A DNA stretch of 64,000 bases, taken from the NCBI RefSeq assembly GCF_900174585.1, contig NZ_FWPT01000001.1, positions 620,001-684,000 on the forward strand, in the 5' to 3' direction. The stretch's first letter is position 1; the number at the start of each line of letters is the position of its first letter. The stretch is from Parendozoicomonas haliclonae (GTDB lineage Bacteria > Pseudomonadota > Gammaproteobacteria > Pseudomonadales > Endozoicomonadaceae). The notes under the pieces are model-generated. The model searched no databases. It saw nothing but the letters and a program-made list of their open reading frames with translations, and was not told the origin of the DNA. A program made the position numbers and the translations under genes. Shown in pieces: positions 10,238 to 19,113 of this stretch.

Positions 10238-12103
10238 TTACGGAGCTGAGCTGCTCTTTTTCAGCAATGTGAGTAGTGTTTCTGCACTGATTTCACCCTG
10301 GCGATGCAAAAAATCCAGTTCCTGGCCAGTTTTTGAGTAAAAAAGGTAGGCTGGTGGGCCAAAAAGCTTATATCGGGACAAGATCGCTTGATGATCGGCG
10401 GAGTTGTCGGTGATATCGAGCTTGATTTTGGAGAAAGGTGCCAGTGCTTTTTGAACCTCTGGTAATGCCAGCACTTCTCGTTCAAAGACTTTGCAGCTTA
10501 TGCACCAGTCGGCATAAAAGTCGATAAAGGTTGGCTTCCCTTGTCTTGCGGCCTGTTGTAGAGCGGCTTCAAGCTGTTGAGATGTTGTGAGAGTGGTAAA
10601 GCCAGTATCGCTGTAAGGAATGCCGGCTTGGGACGTGGCAGGTTCTCCAAGAGGTCTCAGTGGGTCAGAGTGGCCCTGAATGCCTCCAACCAGCAGGCAA
10701 ACGCCATAAACCAGCAGCAGGACACCTATAACCTGCCGGAAGGCCGCCCATCCTGCTTTCTGAGTAAAATTGAGGGCACCCAGATAAACCGCACAGCCTG
10801 TTGCCAAAGCTCCCCATAGCAGCAGTGTTGCAGATTCAGGAATTATGCGTTCCAGCAGCCAGACGGCGACACCCAGCATCAGTACACCAAAGGCAGACTT
10901 TATTCCGTTCATCCAAGGGCCGGCTTTGGGAAGAAGGCTGGCCCCACCGATCCCTACGATCAGCAATGGTGTACCCATCCCCAAGCCCAGAACAAACAAG
11001 GTCAGACCGCCGATAGCGACATCCCCGGTGCTGCTGATATAAACCAGCGCGCCTGCAAGCGGGGCTGATACACAGGGAGATACCAGCAAAGTTGAGAATA
11101 TTCCGGCCAGAATTGCGCCTGTTATTGTTCCTTTCCGTTTTTGAGAGGTTTGCTGATCGGCCTTGGACAATTTGTCCCGCAGTTTTTCTGGAAGCTGAAG
11201 TTCAAACAGGCCAAACATGGAGAGTGCAAGGATGACGAACAGAATTGCAAACGGGATCAGTAACCAGGGAGACTGTAGGCGAGCCTGCAGATTGAGGCTG
11301 GCGCCAAAGTAACCCATCAGCATACCTGCAATGGCATAAGTCATCGCCATGGCCAGCACATAGAACAGAGTCAGTGTGACACGATGTCTTCGGCTCCCCT
11401 GCGCATTGGCAACCAGGGAAGAGACAATCGGAATCATCGGCAGAACACAGGGGGTAAAGGTGAGAGCCAATCCGCCCAGATAAAACAGCAGCAAGGCTTT
11501 ACCCAAGCTCGCACCATTGATCAGAGAGGCCAAAAAGGAATCTTCGGCAATCGGTTGGTCAGATACTGAAGCTTCGGTTAGAGCCGAAGTCGAAGATGGG
11601 TTAGATAATGATGCTGCTTCAGCACCCGTTGTAATGGGGATGATGTTGACTGAAGTGGGTGGATAGCACAGCCCGGCATCGGCACATCCTTGAAAGCTGA
11701 CAATGATTTCAGGAAGTTCTTCTGTCGAGTTTATGGGGAGGGTGACTTCCATATCCGTCGGATAGGTCTCCACATCCTCTCTCATAAACTGATCGTATTT
11801 GGTGATCCCTTCCGGAAACAGAGGTGCACCCAAAGAGGTTATGGCCGAGTCTGCAGGCTGAAAACTCAGCATATGTCGGTAGAGATAGTGCTCGGGAGTG
11901 ACTGCAAACTTAACGATCAGGTCGCCGCCCAGAATCTCACCTGAAACCTGAAATGCCTCATCTACAGGCAGGAATTCAGCCTTCTGGTTATCCCCATTGA
12001 GTAGCGAGTTGAAACTGATGGCCTGAGATTGTGCAGAGAAACACAATAAAAAAGCCAAAAGGATAGAAAAAGCAGGGAAAAATAATCTGGTGTTTAAATG
12101 CAT
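10238..12103 (-). CDS. dsbD: Thiol:disulfide interchange protein DsbD
   Basis: Inner-membrane protein that passes electrons from cytoplasmic thioredoxin to the periplasmic DsbC/DsbG and cytochrome maturation pathways. The 621-residue protein has a signal peptide (residues 1-28), an N-terminal DsbDalpha domain with the cysteine pair in CADAGLCYPP, a central 8-helix domain with the paired cysteines in FTPCVLPMIP and VSPCVSAPLAGAL, and a C-terminal thioredoxin-like domain with the active site DWCISC (about residues 529-534). All three redox pairs are intact. Its position next to aroQ-accBC matches Pseudomonas. Confidence 0.96.
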   Translation of the reverse strand: MHLNTRLFFPAFSILLAFLLCFSAQSQAISFNSLLNGDNQKAEFLPVDEAFQVSGEILGGDLIVKFAVTPEHYLYRHMLSFQPADSAITSLGAPLFPEGITKYDQFMREDVETYPTDMEVTLPINSTEELPEIIVSFQGCADAGLCYPPTSVNIIPITTGAEAASLSNPSSTSALTEASVSDQPIAEDSFLASLINGASLGKALLLFYLGGLALTFTPCVLPMIPIVSSLVANAQGSRRHRVTLTLFYVLAMAMTYAIAGMLMGYFGASLNLQARLQSPWLLIPFAILFVILALSMFGLFELQLPEKLRDKLSKADQQTSQKRKGTITGAILAGIFSTLLVSPCVSAPLAGALVYISSTGDVAIGGLTLFVLGLGMGTPLLIVGIGGASLLPKAGPWMNGIKSAFGVLMLGVAVWLLERIIPESATLLLWGALATGCAVYLGALNFTQKAGWAAFRQVIGVLLLVYGVCLLVGGIQGHSDPLRPLGEPATSQAGIPYSDTGFTTLTTSQQLEAALQQAARQGKPTFIDFYADWCISCKVFEREVLALPEVQKALAPFSKIKLDITDNSADHQAILSRYKLFGPPAYLFYSKTGQELDFLHRQGEISAETLLTLLKKSSSAP

Positions 12104-12213
12104 AGCCAGAGAGTCACGTTCTTTCTGTTTGGTATGGAGGTATTGTTGCCTCAGGTTAGCAGCAGGGCAATGGTTTATTGGAGTGGTTTTGGGTGAAAGG
12201 ACAATCTGGAAAG

Positions 12214-12238
12214 AAGAGCGGCTCAGTGAACCGCTCTT
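12214..12238 (-). terminator. Candidate terminator of ppa
   Basis: An 8-bp stem (AAGAGCGG / CCGCTCTT) with a 9-base loop is followed on the minus strand by a pyrimidine-rich stretch. It lies just after the ppa stop. Confidence 0.55.
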
Positions 12239-12246
12239 GAGGGGGA

Positions 12247-12771
12247 TCAGCTGTAGGCTTTTACAGACTTGATGATGGCTTCACGGGCGGCATCAGCATT
12301 CTGCCATCCGTCGATTTTTACCCATTTGCCTTCTTCCAGATCTTTGTAGTTCTCAAAGAAATGCTCAATCTGCTTGATCAGCAGCTCAGGCAGGTCGGTA
12401 TATTCTTTGACGTCTTTGTAGATCTTGGTGAGCTTGTCGTGGGGAACGGCAATGACTTTCTCATCCTGACCGCTCTCGTCAGACATATTCAGCACACCTA
12501 CCGGACGGCAGCGAATCACGGAGCCAGGGGCAACCGGGTAAGGGGTTACAACCAGAACGTCCAGGGGATCGCCATCATCAGCCAGAGTCTGAGGCACGTA
12601 GCCATAGTTGGCTGGGTAGAACATTGGGGTGGACATAAAGCGGTCCACAAACAGCGCATTGGTGTCCTTATCGATCTCATATTTGATCGGATCGCTGTTG
12701 GCAGGGATTTCAATGATGACGTTAATGTCGTTAGGGATATCTTTGCCGGGCACTATGGCGTTGAAATTCAT
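12247..12771 (-). CDS. ppa: Inorganic pyrophosphatase
   Basis: Hydrolyses pyrophosphate to phosphate in the cytoplasm, pulling biosynthetic reactions forward. The 174-residue length is that of family I hexameric bacterial enzymes. It shows [27 protein letters not shown] and the signature [10 protein letters not shown] with its metal-binding aspartates. It is a single gene, divergent from the CBS-domain gene, with 153 bases between the two starts. Confidence 0.97.
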   Translation of the reverse strand: MNFNAIVPGKDIPNDINVIIEIPANSDPIKYEIDKDTNALFVDRFMSTPMFYPANYGYVPQTLADDGDPLDVLVVTPYPVAPGSVIRCRPVGVLNMSDESGQDEKVIAVPHDKLTKIYKDVKEYTDLPELLIKQIEHFFENYKDLEEGKWVKIDGWQNADAAREAIIKSVKAYS

Positions 12772-12924
12772 TAGGTATTAACCCCTGTTTTTGTGTGTAA
12801 GCCCGCGAATTATATGTGTTCTGCCGATGTGCCCGCCACCCCAAATATTTGCCAGCTTTCAGGTTGGCAGCTATAGCCTATAAATGAAGCTGAAGGATTT
12901 CGCTATTTGGCGGGAGTAATCACT

Positions 12925-13344
12925 ATGCGTTCTATCAAAGTGCAGGACTGCATGACCCGGGCTGTTGTTACTGTAAAGCCGGACATGGACATTGTTGAAG
13001 GGCTCAGAATTCTACTCCGTAATGATATTACGGCAGTCCCGGTTCTGGATAATGATGGAAAGCTGGTGGGGATTCTCTCGGAAACGGATTGTCTGGCGGG
13101 AACCCTCTCCGGAAGCTATTACTCGCAGGAAAGTAATGTGGTTTCTGAGTTTATGGCCCGTAATGTTGTAACAGCCAGCCCTTCCGACAGCATTATCGAT
13201 ATTTACGAAAAGTGCATGGCGAAAAATGCTCAGCGTGTTCCTGTTCTGGACGAGACTGGAAAAATTGAGGGTATGCTCAGCCCGAAGGATCTTATGGCTG
13301 CTGTGCTTGAATACTATGAAAAACCGGTGGCTTCTGCTGGTTAA
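12925..13344 (+). CDS. Two-CBS-domain protein
   Basis: Probably senses adenine nucleotides; no partner is identified. The 139-residue product consists of two CBS motifs, about residues 8-60 (CMTRAVVTVKPDMDIVEGLRIL, VPVLDNDGKLVGILS) and about 72-128 (FMARNVVTASPSDSIIDIYE, VPVLDETGKIEGMLSPKDL). I chose the ATG at 12925 because GGGAG lies nine bases before it; an in-frame TTG 18 bases upstream has no such site. It stands alone between ppa and the T3SS cluster. Confidence 0.85.
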   Translation: MRSIKVQDCMTRAVVTVKPDMDIVEGLRILLRNDITAVPVLDNDGKLVGILSETDCLAGTLSGSYYSQESNVVSEFMARNVVTASPSDSIIDIYEKCMAKNAQRVPVLDETGKIEGMLSPKDLMAAVLEYYEKPVASAG

Positions 13345-13478
13345 ATAAAAACTTCAATCTCCTTTCTGCCGGAAACTCGTCACCAGCCCGTCTAATGGGC
13401 AGGTTCTGCCTATCATTGAATCATCTAAGCTAAAACTGAGACAGGTCCGGGAAGACCTAATCTGTCACGGAGATTGAT

Positions 13479-15014
13479 ATGGACAGGTCGCAGAGCGTTT
13501 CAACTCAACCGGTTCCTGTAGGTCCAGGCCACCTTGGTGGCTCGGAACAGGAGTCCGGGCTAGAGAAACGCATGGGGCAGGATCAGAAGGGAAGGTCTAT
13601 TCACAAGACCCAGCCCACGCGTAATCTGGGACCGTCTTTGACTGGTGCCCCTGGTACGCCACCTTCCAAGCTAACCGAATTGGGCCAGCGTAAAAGTGCT
13701 GTCCATGAGCCTTTATCCTCCAAGCTGACTCCACCGGGAGAGTTACCTCCGTCAGGTGAATTGGATTTAGGCGATAAAGGCAAAATCATCTTTACCCGCA
13801 CGAATGGCGATGATCTCCCTCTGGCTCAGGATAAGCTCCTTGCTGAGGTACAGAAAAAGGAAGAATCCGGAGAGCTGGAGAAGGGCAGCTCGGGCAAGCT
13901 GAAAGCCTTCTTCTCCATCGTCAAAAAAGGCATGCACGAGCTGATGCATAATAAAGAGCTTCAGGTCGGAATTGGTGCTGTCGGCTTTGGTATTTTCCTA
14001 TTGGGTGGGGTTTGTGTGTGCCCGGCTCTACTGATAGGTGTAGGCCCCTGCGTTTTGATTTTCACAAACGGCTTCCTTGATAACCCCATGCTAACCGGAC
14101 CGGAAGGTGGCGGTGGCACCCCGGACAATAAAAATAAGCCAGAAAACAATCCAGAAAAGAAGACTGAAAATAACTCGGACGAAAACAACTCTGGCAAGAA
14201 GACCGAGGGAGAAGGTGGCGATCCTCCAAAGGTGACCAAAAAAGAAGGTAATGAGGATGATCTGGCAGCCAGGAAAAAGCGGGAAGATCAGGAAAAGGCT
14301 CGCCTGAGACAAGAACAAAGAGAGAAAGAACTAGCAGCGCTAAAAGAGGGCGAAAAAGTCAAAGATAAGGTCACTCAGACTTTTGCAAAACATGGTCTCG
14401 ATGGTTCTGCGATCGTTGTTCCTAAGAGTGAGTTGCAGGACAAATTGAATGAGTTGGGTGATATATCTGCCCGCTCTGAAAAGCCTAATCAGCAAAAGTT
14501 TGATGTTCGAGAGTATCTGGTCAATCCAGAATCCACGCCATTGAAGGCTCACTTTAGCTCTCAGCAAGAAATTGAAGAGGTAGCTGATGCGATTGCCTTG
14601 CAGATGAGCTTCTTCCTTCCAGCCAGCAATCCGTTAGGGGCACCTATTCATGGTGAAAGTGCCATTCGACCTGATGAGTGGGAATCGTTGCGCAAAGAGA
14701 TGACTCAGCATGCAGCCGATGAACTGGTGGCCTTTGGTGCGAAGCATGGATGGGAGTTCCAGATGTCCATGGCTGAGAAAGATAGTGCCAAAATCAGCCG
14801 TCCCTACCTGCTGGCCAGAGCTATGCATGATGTTGGTCTTAACGATGTTAATAATCCCAACACAAAAGCTTTCCAGAAAGTGCCTCATGGAGAGTCACGC
14901 AAGGCATTGGCGGGCTGGTACCTCGAGACTCGACAGTACTGTCTTGATGAAGCCCGTAAAACACAAAATAAAGGCAAGGACCGGTTCCCGGAGTTGCTGG
15001 AAAAACCGATTTAA
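13479..15014 (+). CDS. Unrecognised 511-aa protein at head of T3SS cluster (membrane hairpin, charged linker)
   Basis: I do not recognise this protein. A good GGAG site lies six bases before the ATG. Residues 1-135 are Pro/Ser/Lys-rich and probably disordered. Residues about 163-200 form one long hydrophobic Gly/Cys-rich stretch (VGIGAVGFGIFLLGGVCVCP, then PALLIGVGPCVLIFTNGF) able to make a membrane hairpin. Residues about 207-295 are extremely charged and low in complexity (repeated Asn/Lys/Glu, then a KKRED-rich coiled coil). The C-terminal 200 residues look globular and helical. It lies 14 bases upstream of the EspA-like gene in the same direction and so is part of the translocon operon. 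It could be an additional translocator, a secreted effector or an accessory factor. Secretion is inferred from context only. Confidence 0.6.
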   Translation: MDRSQSVSTQPVPVGPGHLGGSEQESGLEKRMGQDQKGRSIHKTQPTRNLGPSLTGAPGTPPSKLTELGQRKSAVHEPLSSKLTPPGELPPSGELDLGDKGKIIFTRTNGDDLPLAQDKLLAEVQKKEESGELEKGSSGKLKAFFSIVKKGMHELMHNKELQVGIGAVGFGIFLLGGVCVCPALLIGVGPCVLIFTNGFLDNPMLTGPEGGGGTPDNKNKPENNPEKKTENNSDENNSGKKTEGEGGDPPKVTKKEGNEDDLAARKKREDQEKARLRQEQREKELAALKEGEKVKDKVTQTFAKHGLDGSAIVVPKSELQDKLNELGDISARSEKPNQQKFDVREYLVNPESTPLKAHFSSQQEIEEVADAIALQMSFFLPASNPLGAPIHGESAIRPDEWESLRKEMTQHAADELVAFGAKHGWEFQMSMAEKDSAKISRPYLLARAMHDVGLNDVNNPNTKAFQKVPHGESRKALAGWYLETRQYCLDEARKTQNKGKDRFPELLEKPI

Positions 15015-15028
15015 GAGGGTTGAACTAA

Positions 15029-15655
15029 ATGACCACAACAGCCGGTGGCTCCGTTTCAGTACAACAGATGCAGCACGAAAAAATCATGCGTGCTGCCAAG
15101 CAGCCAATGTCGGGACAGCAGGTTCTGAAAAAGTCTGTACAGCTGATTAATAATGCTGCAGGGGCTTCTCTTAACCAGAACTTTATCGCCAAAGCTGATC
15201 TTGATGCCTTGATGATTGCCATTATGAGTGAACGTGCCGAATTGTTGGAAGAAACACTTCGTGAGCAGGTTCAAGAAGTTCGCGCCAAGAATAATAAATT
15301 AAAAACAGCCAACAAGATGATGGCAGAGGCGCGTAAGGCCAAGTCTCACTCTAAAGAGAAAGAAGACAGTCCGATGCCGAAGGAAGTGGCGCAGTTCTTT
15401 GCTGACAACGATATCCCCTGGGGCAAGCAGAACGAAAAAATAGACCCGAGTAAAACTTATCAACTCAATTCGGGTGAGTGGGATCTGGCGATAGAAAACA
15501 TGAAAGGCTGGTCAGAGAGTTTAACCAGCTCCTCACAGTTGGATATGACCAAGCTGCAATCAACCTCAGGGAAATTCAACCAGACCTTTGAAATGATGTC
15601 GCAGTTTATTTCCAAGTACTACCGGAGTGGCGACGCCATTATCAAAAATATTTAA
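15029..15655 (+). CDS. sctA: EspA/SseB-like T3SS tip or filament protein (SctA candidate)
   Basis: The 208-residue protein is helical and lacks cysteine and a signal peptide. Its C-terminal half follows the EspA/SseB plan: a PMPKEVAQFFADNDI segment (about residue 112), a short loop, then about 65 residues of continuous helix ending MSQFISKYYRSGDAIIKNI, the coiled coil that drives polymerisation or tip assembly in that family. The order tip/filament protein, SycD-class chaperone, large translocator, small translocator is that of sseB-sscA-sseC-sseD and also of lcrV-lcrH-yopB-yopD. The assignment rests on this order and on pattern similarity, not on an alignment. Confidence 0.6.
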   Translation: MTTTAGGSVSVQQMQHEKIMRAAKQPMSGQQVLKKSVQLINNAAGASLNQNFIAKADLDALMIAIMSERAELLEETLREQVQEVRAKNNKLKTANKMMAEARKAKSHSKEKEDSPMPKEVAQFFADNDIPWGKQNEKIDPSKTYQLNSGEWDLAIENMKGWSESLTSSSQLDMTKLQSTSGKFNQTFEMMSQFISKYYRSGDAIIKNI

Positions 15656-15695
15656 AGGACTTAACAAGCCTCTGCGGGGCTATGGAGGGCTGTCA

Positions 15696-16190
15696 GTGGA
15701 TAAGCAGGATTTGGATTGGTCACAGGAAAAAGTCGATGACATGCTGGCGGATTATTTCAGCCGTGGCGGGACTTTTAAAGAGCTGAAGAATCTTAGCGAT
15801 GAATCGATGGAGGCGATCTACAGCGTGGCCTTCAATCTCTATCAGGGTGGCCGTTACGATGAGGCCAAGAAGGTTTTCCAATTCCTCTGTTTTTACGATC
15901 ACTACAACAAGAAATATTTTCTTGGCCTCGGAGCCTGCCAGATGATGGAGCAGGATTTTGATACGGCCGTAGAACTTTTCAGCTTTGCCAGTGCTCTCGA
16001 TACCGATGATCCAAGGGCGATGATGTATATCGGTGATTGCCATATGGCCATGGGTAAACCAGCGGCTGCAAAAGTAGCGTATGAAACAGCGGCTGAGTGG
16101 GCCGGCGATCAGGAAGAGTACAAGGAGGAGCATGAGCGTGCCGTGAATATGGCTGCGAGTGCAGGTGCTGTTCTGGAAGAGGATGAGTAA
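15696..16190 (+). CDS. sycD: SycD/LcrH-class translocator chaperone
   Basis: Class II T3SS chaperone that binds the hydrophobic translocators in the cytoplasm before export. The 164-residue product is made of three TPR-like repeats (IYSVAFNLYQGGRYDEAKKVF, FLGLGACQMMEQDFDTAVELF, MYIGDCHMAMGKPAAAKVAY), the SycD/IpgC/SicA pattern, behind a short N-terminal helix. I place the start at GTG 15696 because GGAGGG ends six bases before it. An in-frame ATG at 15627 would add 23 residues inside the preceding gene and has no ribosome site. The gene is followed by sctE with a start that overlaps or abuts its stop. Confidence 0.85.
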   Translation: MDKQDLDWSQEKVDDMLADYFSRGGTFKELKNLSDESMEAIYSVAFNLYQGGRYDEAKKVFQFLCFYDHYNKKYFLGLGACQMMEQDFDTAVELFSFASALDTDDPRAMMYIGDCHMAMGKPAAAKVAYETAAEWAGDQEEYKEEHERAVNMAASAGAVLEEDE

Positions 16191-16194
16191 AGCT

Positions 16195-17949
16195 ATGAGT
16201 GGTACTGGAGGCATACATTCGCAGCAGGGTCTTGGCGGTGTGAACGCACCACCTCCAGGCGTGTTAAGTGAAGACGTTAAAAAAGGAAAAGCTGCTGGTA
16301 AAACTGCGACAGTGGGACGTGGGTTTTCGAACACTAACTCCGTCTCTTTTCGAGATTCTGGCCGCCCTCAACAGCAGGTTCGCGGGGAACAAAGAGTCCG
16401 TCTTCCCCAGCCCACTGTTGATCATGCCAAGGCCGTTACGCCTGAGATGCTGGCGCAGGTCAGTCAGGCAATGGATACAACAGAGCTAATGTTCACCTTT
16501 GATGAACTTCTGAATCAGCTGGCTGCTGATGACGTCGAAGAAGGTGATTCTGAAAGTACACTCACAGGTTCTCTTTTCGGTAGCGCACCAAGAAAAACCA
16601 AGGGACAAAACCAGCAGGGCGGCGACAGTATGGGTCGTAACCCCGGCGGCCAGATGAATCTGGAAATGCTGGACACGATGATGAAGGGCTCTTCAGCGCT
16701 GGCTCAGGCGGGTATGAAAGACCCGGTTGGCCTGCTGAATATGCAGAATGAAGTCATGGGTGTAATGGAAAGAGTCTCGGGCATTATCAGTGCTCCACCT
16801 GAAGTGATGGCTGATTTAAAAGCTGCCAGTGCCCAGCTGACCCAGTCCATGCTGAGTGGTGATATTGAAGATGTCGCCCGTATCCTGTCTGAAGTGCAAA
16901 CCAAGCTGCAGGACACGCGCATCAAGTTTGATGAGCAGGCGATTCAAACCAGCCGCCTCAAGCGTGAGCAGGCTCATACAGAACGTATTGGCAAGCTGAC
17001 GGAAGCTCTCGACAAGATGAAAGAGGCTGATAAAGCTGGGATTCTTGGGAAAATATTCAGTGCTATTGCCACGGCATTAGCGGTTGTTGTTGCGGCTGTA
17101 ACGATTGCTACGGGTGTTGGCGCAAAGGCTGGGGTTATGCTGATTATGGCGGCCACTATTATGGTTGCCATGACCATCTCCCAGAATACCGGTGACTGGA
17201 TGACGAATATGGGCGGTTTGATCAAAGACGACAAACTGCAGTTAGTTATGGGGATTGCCTGGGCGGTACTGGCAGCATCACTGTCGTTGGGTGCCGGTAT
17301 TGCTGGTGGTGCCTCAAAAGCCACGACTGACGCTGCGACCACTACCGTTCAACAAACAGCCAATGCGACCAGTCAGGCAGCTCAGCAAAGTGCCAATGCC
17401 GCTGCCCAAACGGCTCAACAAGGTGCGAATGCCACAGCACAAGCTGCTCAGCAGACCGCACAACAAACGGCAACAGCCGTTCAGGAAACTGCAAAGAATG
17501 CCGCCAAGGTTGCCACTGATGCTGCTGACGATGTTGCCCAGCAGGCGGCCAAGGTCGCGGTGAAGAGTGCCCAGGAAACGGCCAAGGAAACTGCCAAGTC
17601 CACGGCCGAGACTGCCTCAAAAGAAACGGCTAAGCAGATGGCCGAGATCTCCAAGAAAACCATGTACTTTAAACGTGCTGCCCACATTGCCCGGTTTACT
17701 GAAGGGGCAGCCCATGTGGCCGATGGTTCTTCCACTATTTATGCCGCCAAGGTGCGCAATGAGGGTGAGATGTATCAGGCAGATGCTCAGGAAGATTTGG
17801 CTTTTATCACCAAAATGCAGATGCAAATGGAAGACTGGATGGAAGCTATTCAGCGGGCTCTGCAGGAGATAACCCAGGGGCAGGAAGTCGCCTCGGATAT
17901 GCTGGCTCAGGCTCAGCAGAATAAGTTCAAGATTGCCCGGAAAATTTAA
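16195..17949 (+). CDS. sctE: Large T3SS translocator (YopB/SseC-like, SctE) with Ala/Gln-rich repeat region
   Basis: Predicted pore-forming translocator inserted in the host membrane. Starting at ATG 16195 it has 584 residues; an ATG at 16183 overlapping the chaperone stop is an alternative. A central amphipathic helix (about residues 160-275) precedes two hydrophobic regions: about 282-328 (AIATALAVVVAAVTIATGVG, VMLIMAATIMVAMTIS) and about 350-375 (VMGIAWAVLAASLSLGAGIA). Residues about 383-482 are a long Ala/Gln/Thr-rich repeat region of AQQxANA-type units, then a helical C-terminus. The gene directly follows the SycD chaperone, the normal place for the major translocator. Confidence 0.8.
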   Translation: MSGTGGIHSQQGLGGVNAPPPGVLSEDVKKGKAAGKTATVGRGFSNTNSVSFRDSGRPQQQVRGEQRVRLPQPTVDHAKAVTPEMLAQVSQAMDTTELMFTFDELLNQLAADDVEEGDSESTLTGSLFGSAPRKTKGQNQQGGDSMGRNPGGQMNLEMLDTMMKGSSALAQAGMKDPVGLLNMQNEVMGVMERVSGIISAPPEVMADLKAASAQLTQSMLSGDIEDVARILSEVQTKLQDTRIKFDEQAIQTSRLKREQAHTERIGKLTEALDKMKEADKAGILGKIFSAIATALAVVVAAVTIATGVGAKAGVMLIMAATIMVAMTISQNTGDWMTNMGGLIKDDKLQLVMGIAWAVLAASLSLGAGIAGGASKATTDAATTTVQQTANATSQAAQQSANAAAQTAQQGANATAQAAQQTAQQTATAVQETAKNAAKVATDAADDVAQQAAKVAVKSAQETAKETAKSTAETASKETAKQMAEISKKTMYFKRAAHIARFTEGAAHVADGSSTIYAAKVRNEGEMYQADAQEDLAFITKMQMQMEDWMEAIQRALQEITQGQEVASDMLAQAQQNKFKIARKI

Positions 17950-17993
17950 TTTCGGTCAGGCAGGAATCAGGACGTTTACAGGGAGTTGTCGAT

Positions 17994-19094
17994 ATGGGTG
18001 TAAGAATTGATCAAGGGCAGGGATCGGTACCGCTGGATCGTCCTAATGTTGGTGTTGATATGCCCGTGGGAAAGGTTGCCAAAGGCTCCAAGGCCGGCAA
18101 TCTCTCCGGCGATAATCTGAGAGTGGGCCATGAGGCCGGAAATACTAACGTGATGCTTGCCGGGCAAAAAGGTATTCCCAGACCAAACCTGTCACCGCCA
18201 ACGGTAGAGCCAAATGCTCTCGGCTATGAAGCCACCATGGGCAGCATGGATAAGATGGTCAGTGACTGGTCCACCAATCGACAGGCTCTTTACAACGATC
18301 TCCAAAAAGCTGGTCCACCCGCGCGCACCATGCCGGGGGGAAATATTGCTTTGTCTTCCGAGGTATCAGAAACCAGTAACGGTTATCAGGGGACCCTTGA
18401 TGGTAAGGGATTCAAGGTCGATGTTGCCGGCAACCATATGCAGTTTATGTCGGAAGGCAAACAGATCGATGTTCAGTTTGGTGATAACTTCAAAATCCAA
18501 TCTGCCACCGCAGATGGCGTTCCAATGGAATTTGGTGTTGATGAAACCAAAGGCATGAGTGATCTGTTTATGTTGATGGCACTGTTCCATGAAATGGGTG
18601 TGGAGCAGCGGCAGATGAGCCGTCAGGGGCGGAACCTCGCTAATGAATCTGTAGTTCAAAAAATCAAATCACAGGCGCAGGAGCAGCGAAATGCTGCCGC
18701 GGCCAAGCTGGTAGCAGGTTGCGTAAGCGGTGCCGTGAAAGTGACCTCCGGTATGCTGACCATGGCCGGTTCCATGAAAGGTATGAAGGCTGACCAGGCT
18801 ACCGGTGGTAATGGCCGGGTTGGGGACATGATTGCCCAACAATGGAGTGCCATGGGTAAGATGGTTGAAGGTCTCGGTGAAGCTGGTTCCAGTATGCTCC
18901 ATTACAAGGCAGGCCTGCATGAAGCACGTTCAACCGAGCTGAGAGCTGAGGAAGAGCAGGCTCGCTTTGTGAAAACCACAGAGCAGGATCAGATGCAGGT
19001 AGCTCATGAGTTGGCTACCAAAGCACGGGATACTTTCCAGCAAATGTACAGTCAGTGGCTGCAGTCCCAGAGCAAAACGATTGGCAATATTTGA
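17994..19094 (+). CDS. sctB: Small T3SS translocator (YopD/SseD-like, SctB candidate)
   Basis: The 366-residue protein has a flexible Gly-rich N-terminus and one hydrophobic segment (about 234-260, AAKLVAGCVSGAVKVTSGML). A C-terminal amphipathic coiled coil follows (about 300-360, ending LQSQSKTIGNI). One membrane segment plus a C-terminal helix and position right after the large translocator fit YopD, SseD or SipC. A GGGAG-type site precedes the ATG. Residues 100-180 (SEVSETSNGYQGTLDGKGFK...) form a possible small beta domain that I cannot name. Confidence 0.7.
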   Translation: MGVRIDQGQGSVPLDRPNVGVDMPVGKVAKGSKAGNLSGDNLRVGHEAGNTNVMLAGQKGIPRPNLSPPTVEPNALGYEATMGSMDKMVSDWSTNRQALYNDLQKAGPPARTMPGGNIALSSEVSETSNGYQGTLDGKGFKVDVAGNHMQFMSEGKQIDVQFGDNFKIQSATADGVPMEFGVDETKGMSDLFMLMALFHEMGVEQRQMSRQGRNLANESVVQKIKSQAQEQRNAAAAKLVAGCVSGAVKVTSGMLTMAGSMKGMKADQATGGNGRVGDMIAQQWSAMGKMVEGLGEAGSSMLHYKAGLHEARSTELRAEEEQARFVKTTEQDQMQVAHELATKARDTFQQMYSQWLQSQSKTIGNI

Positions 19095-19113
19095 GCTTGT
19101 TTAGGAAAAGACT

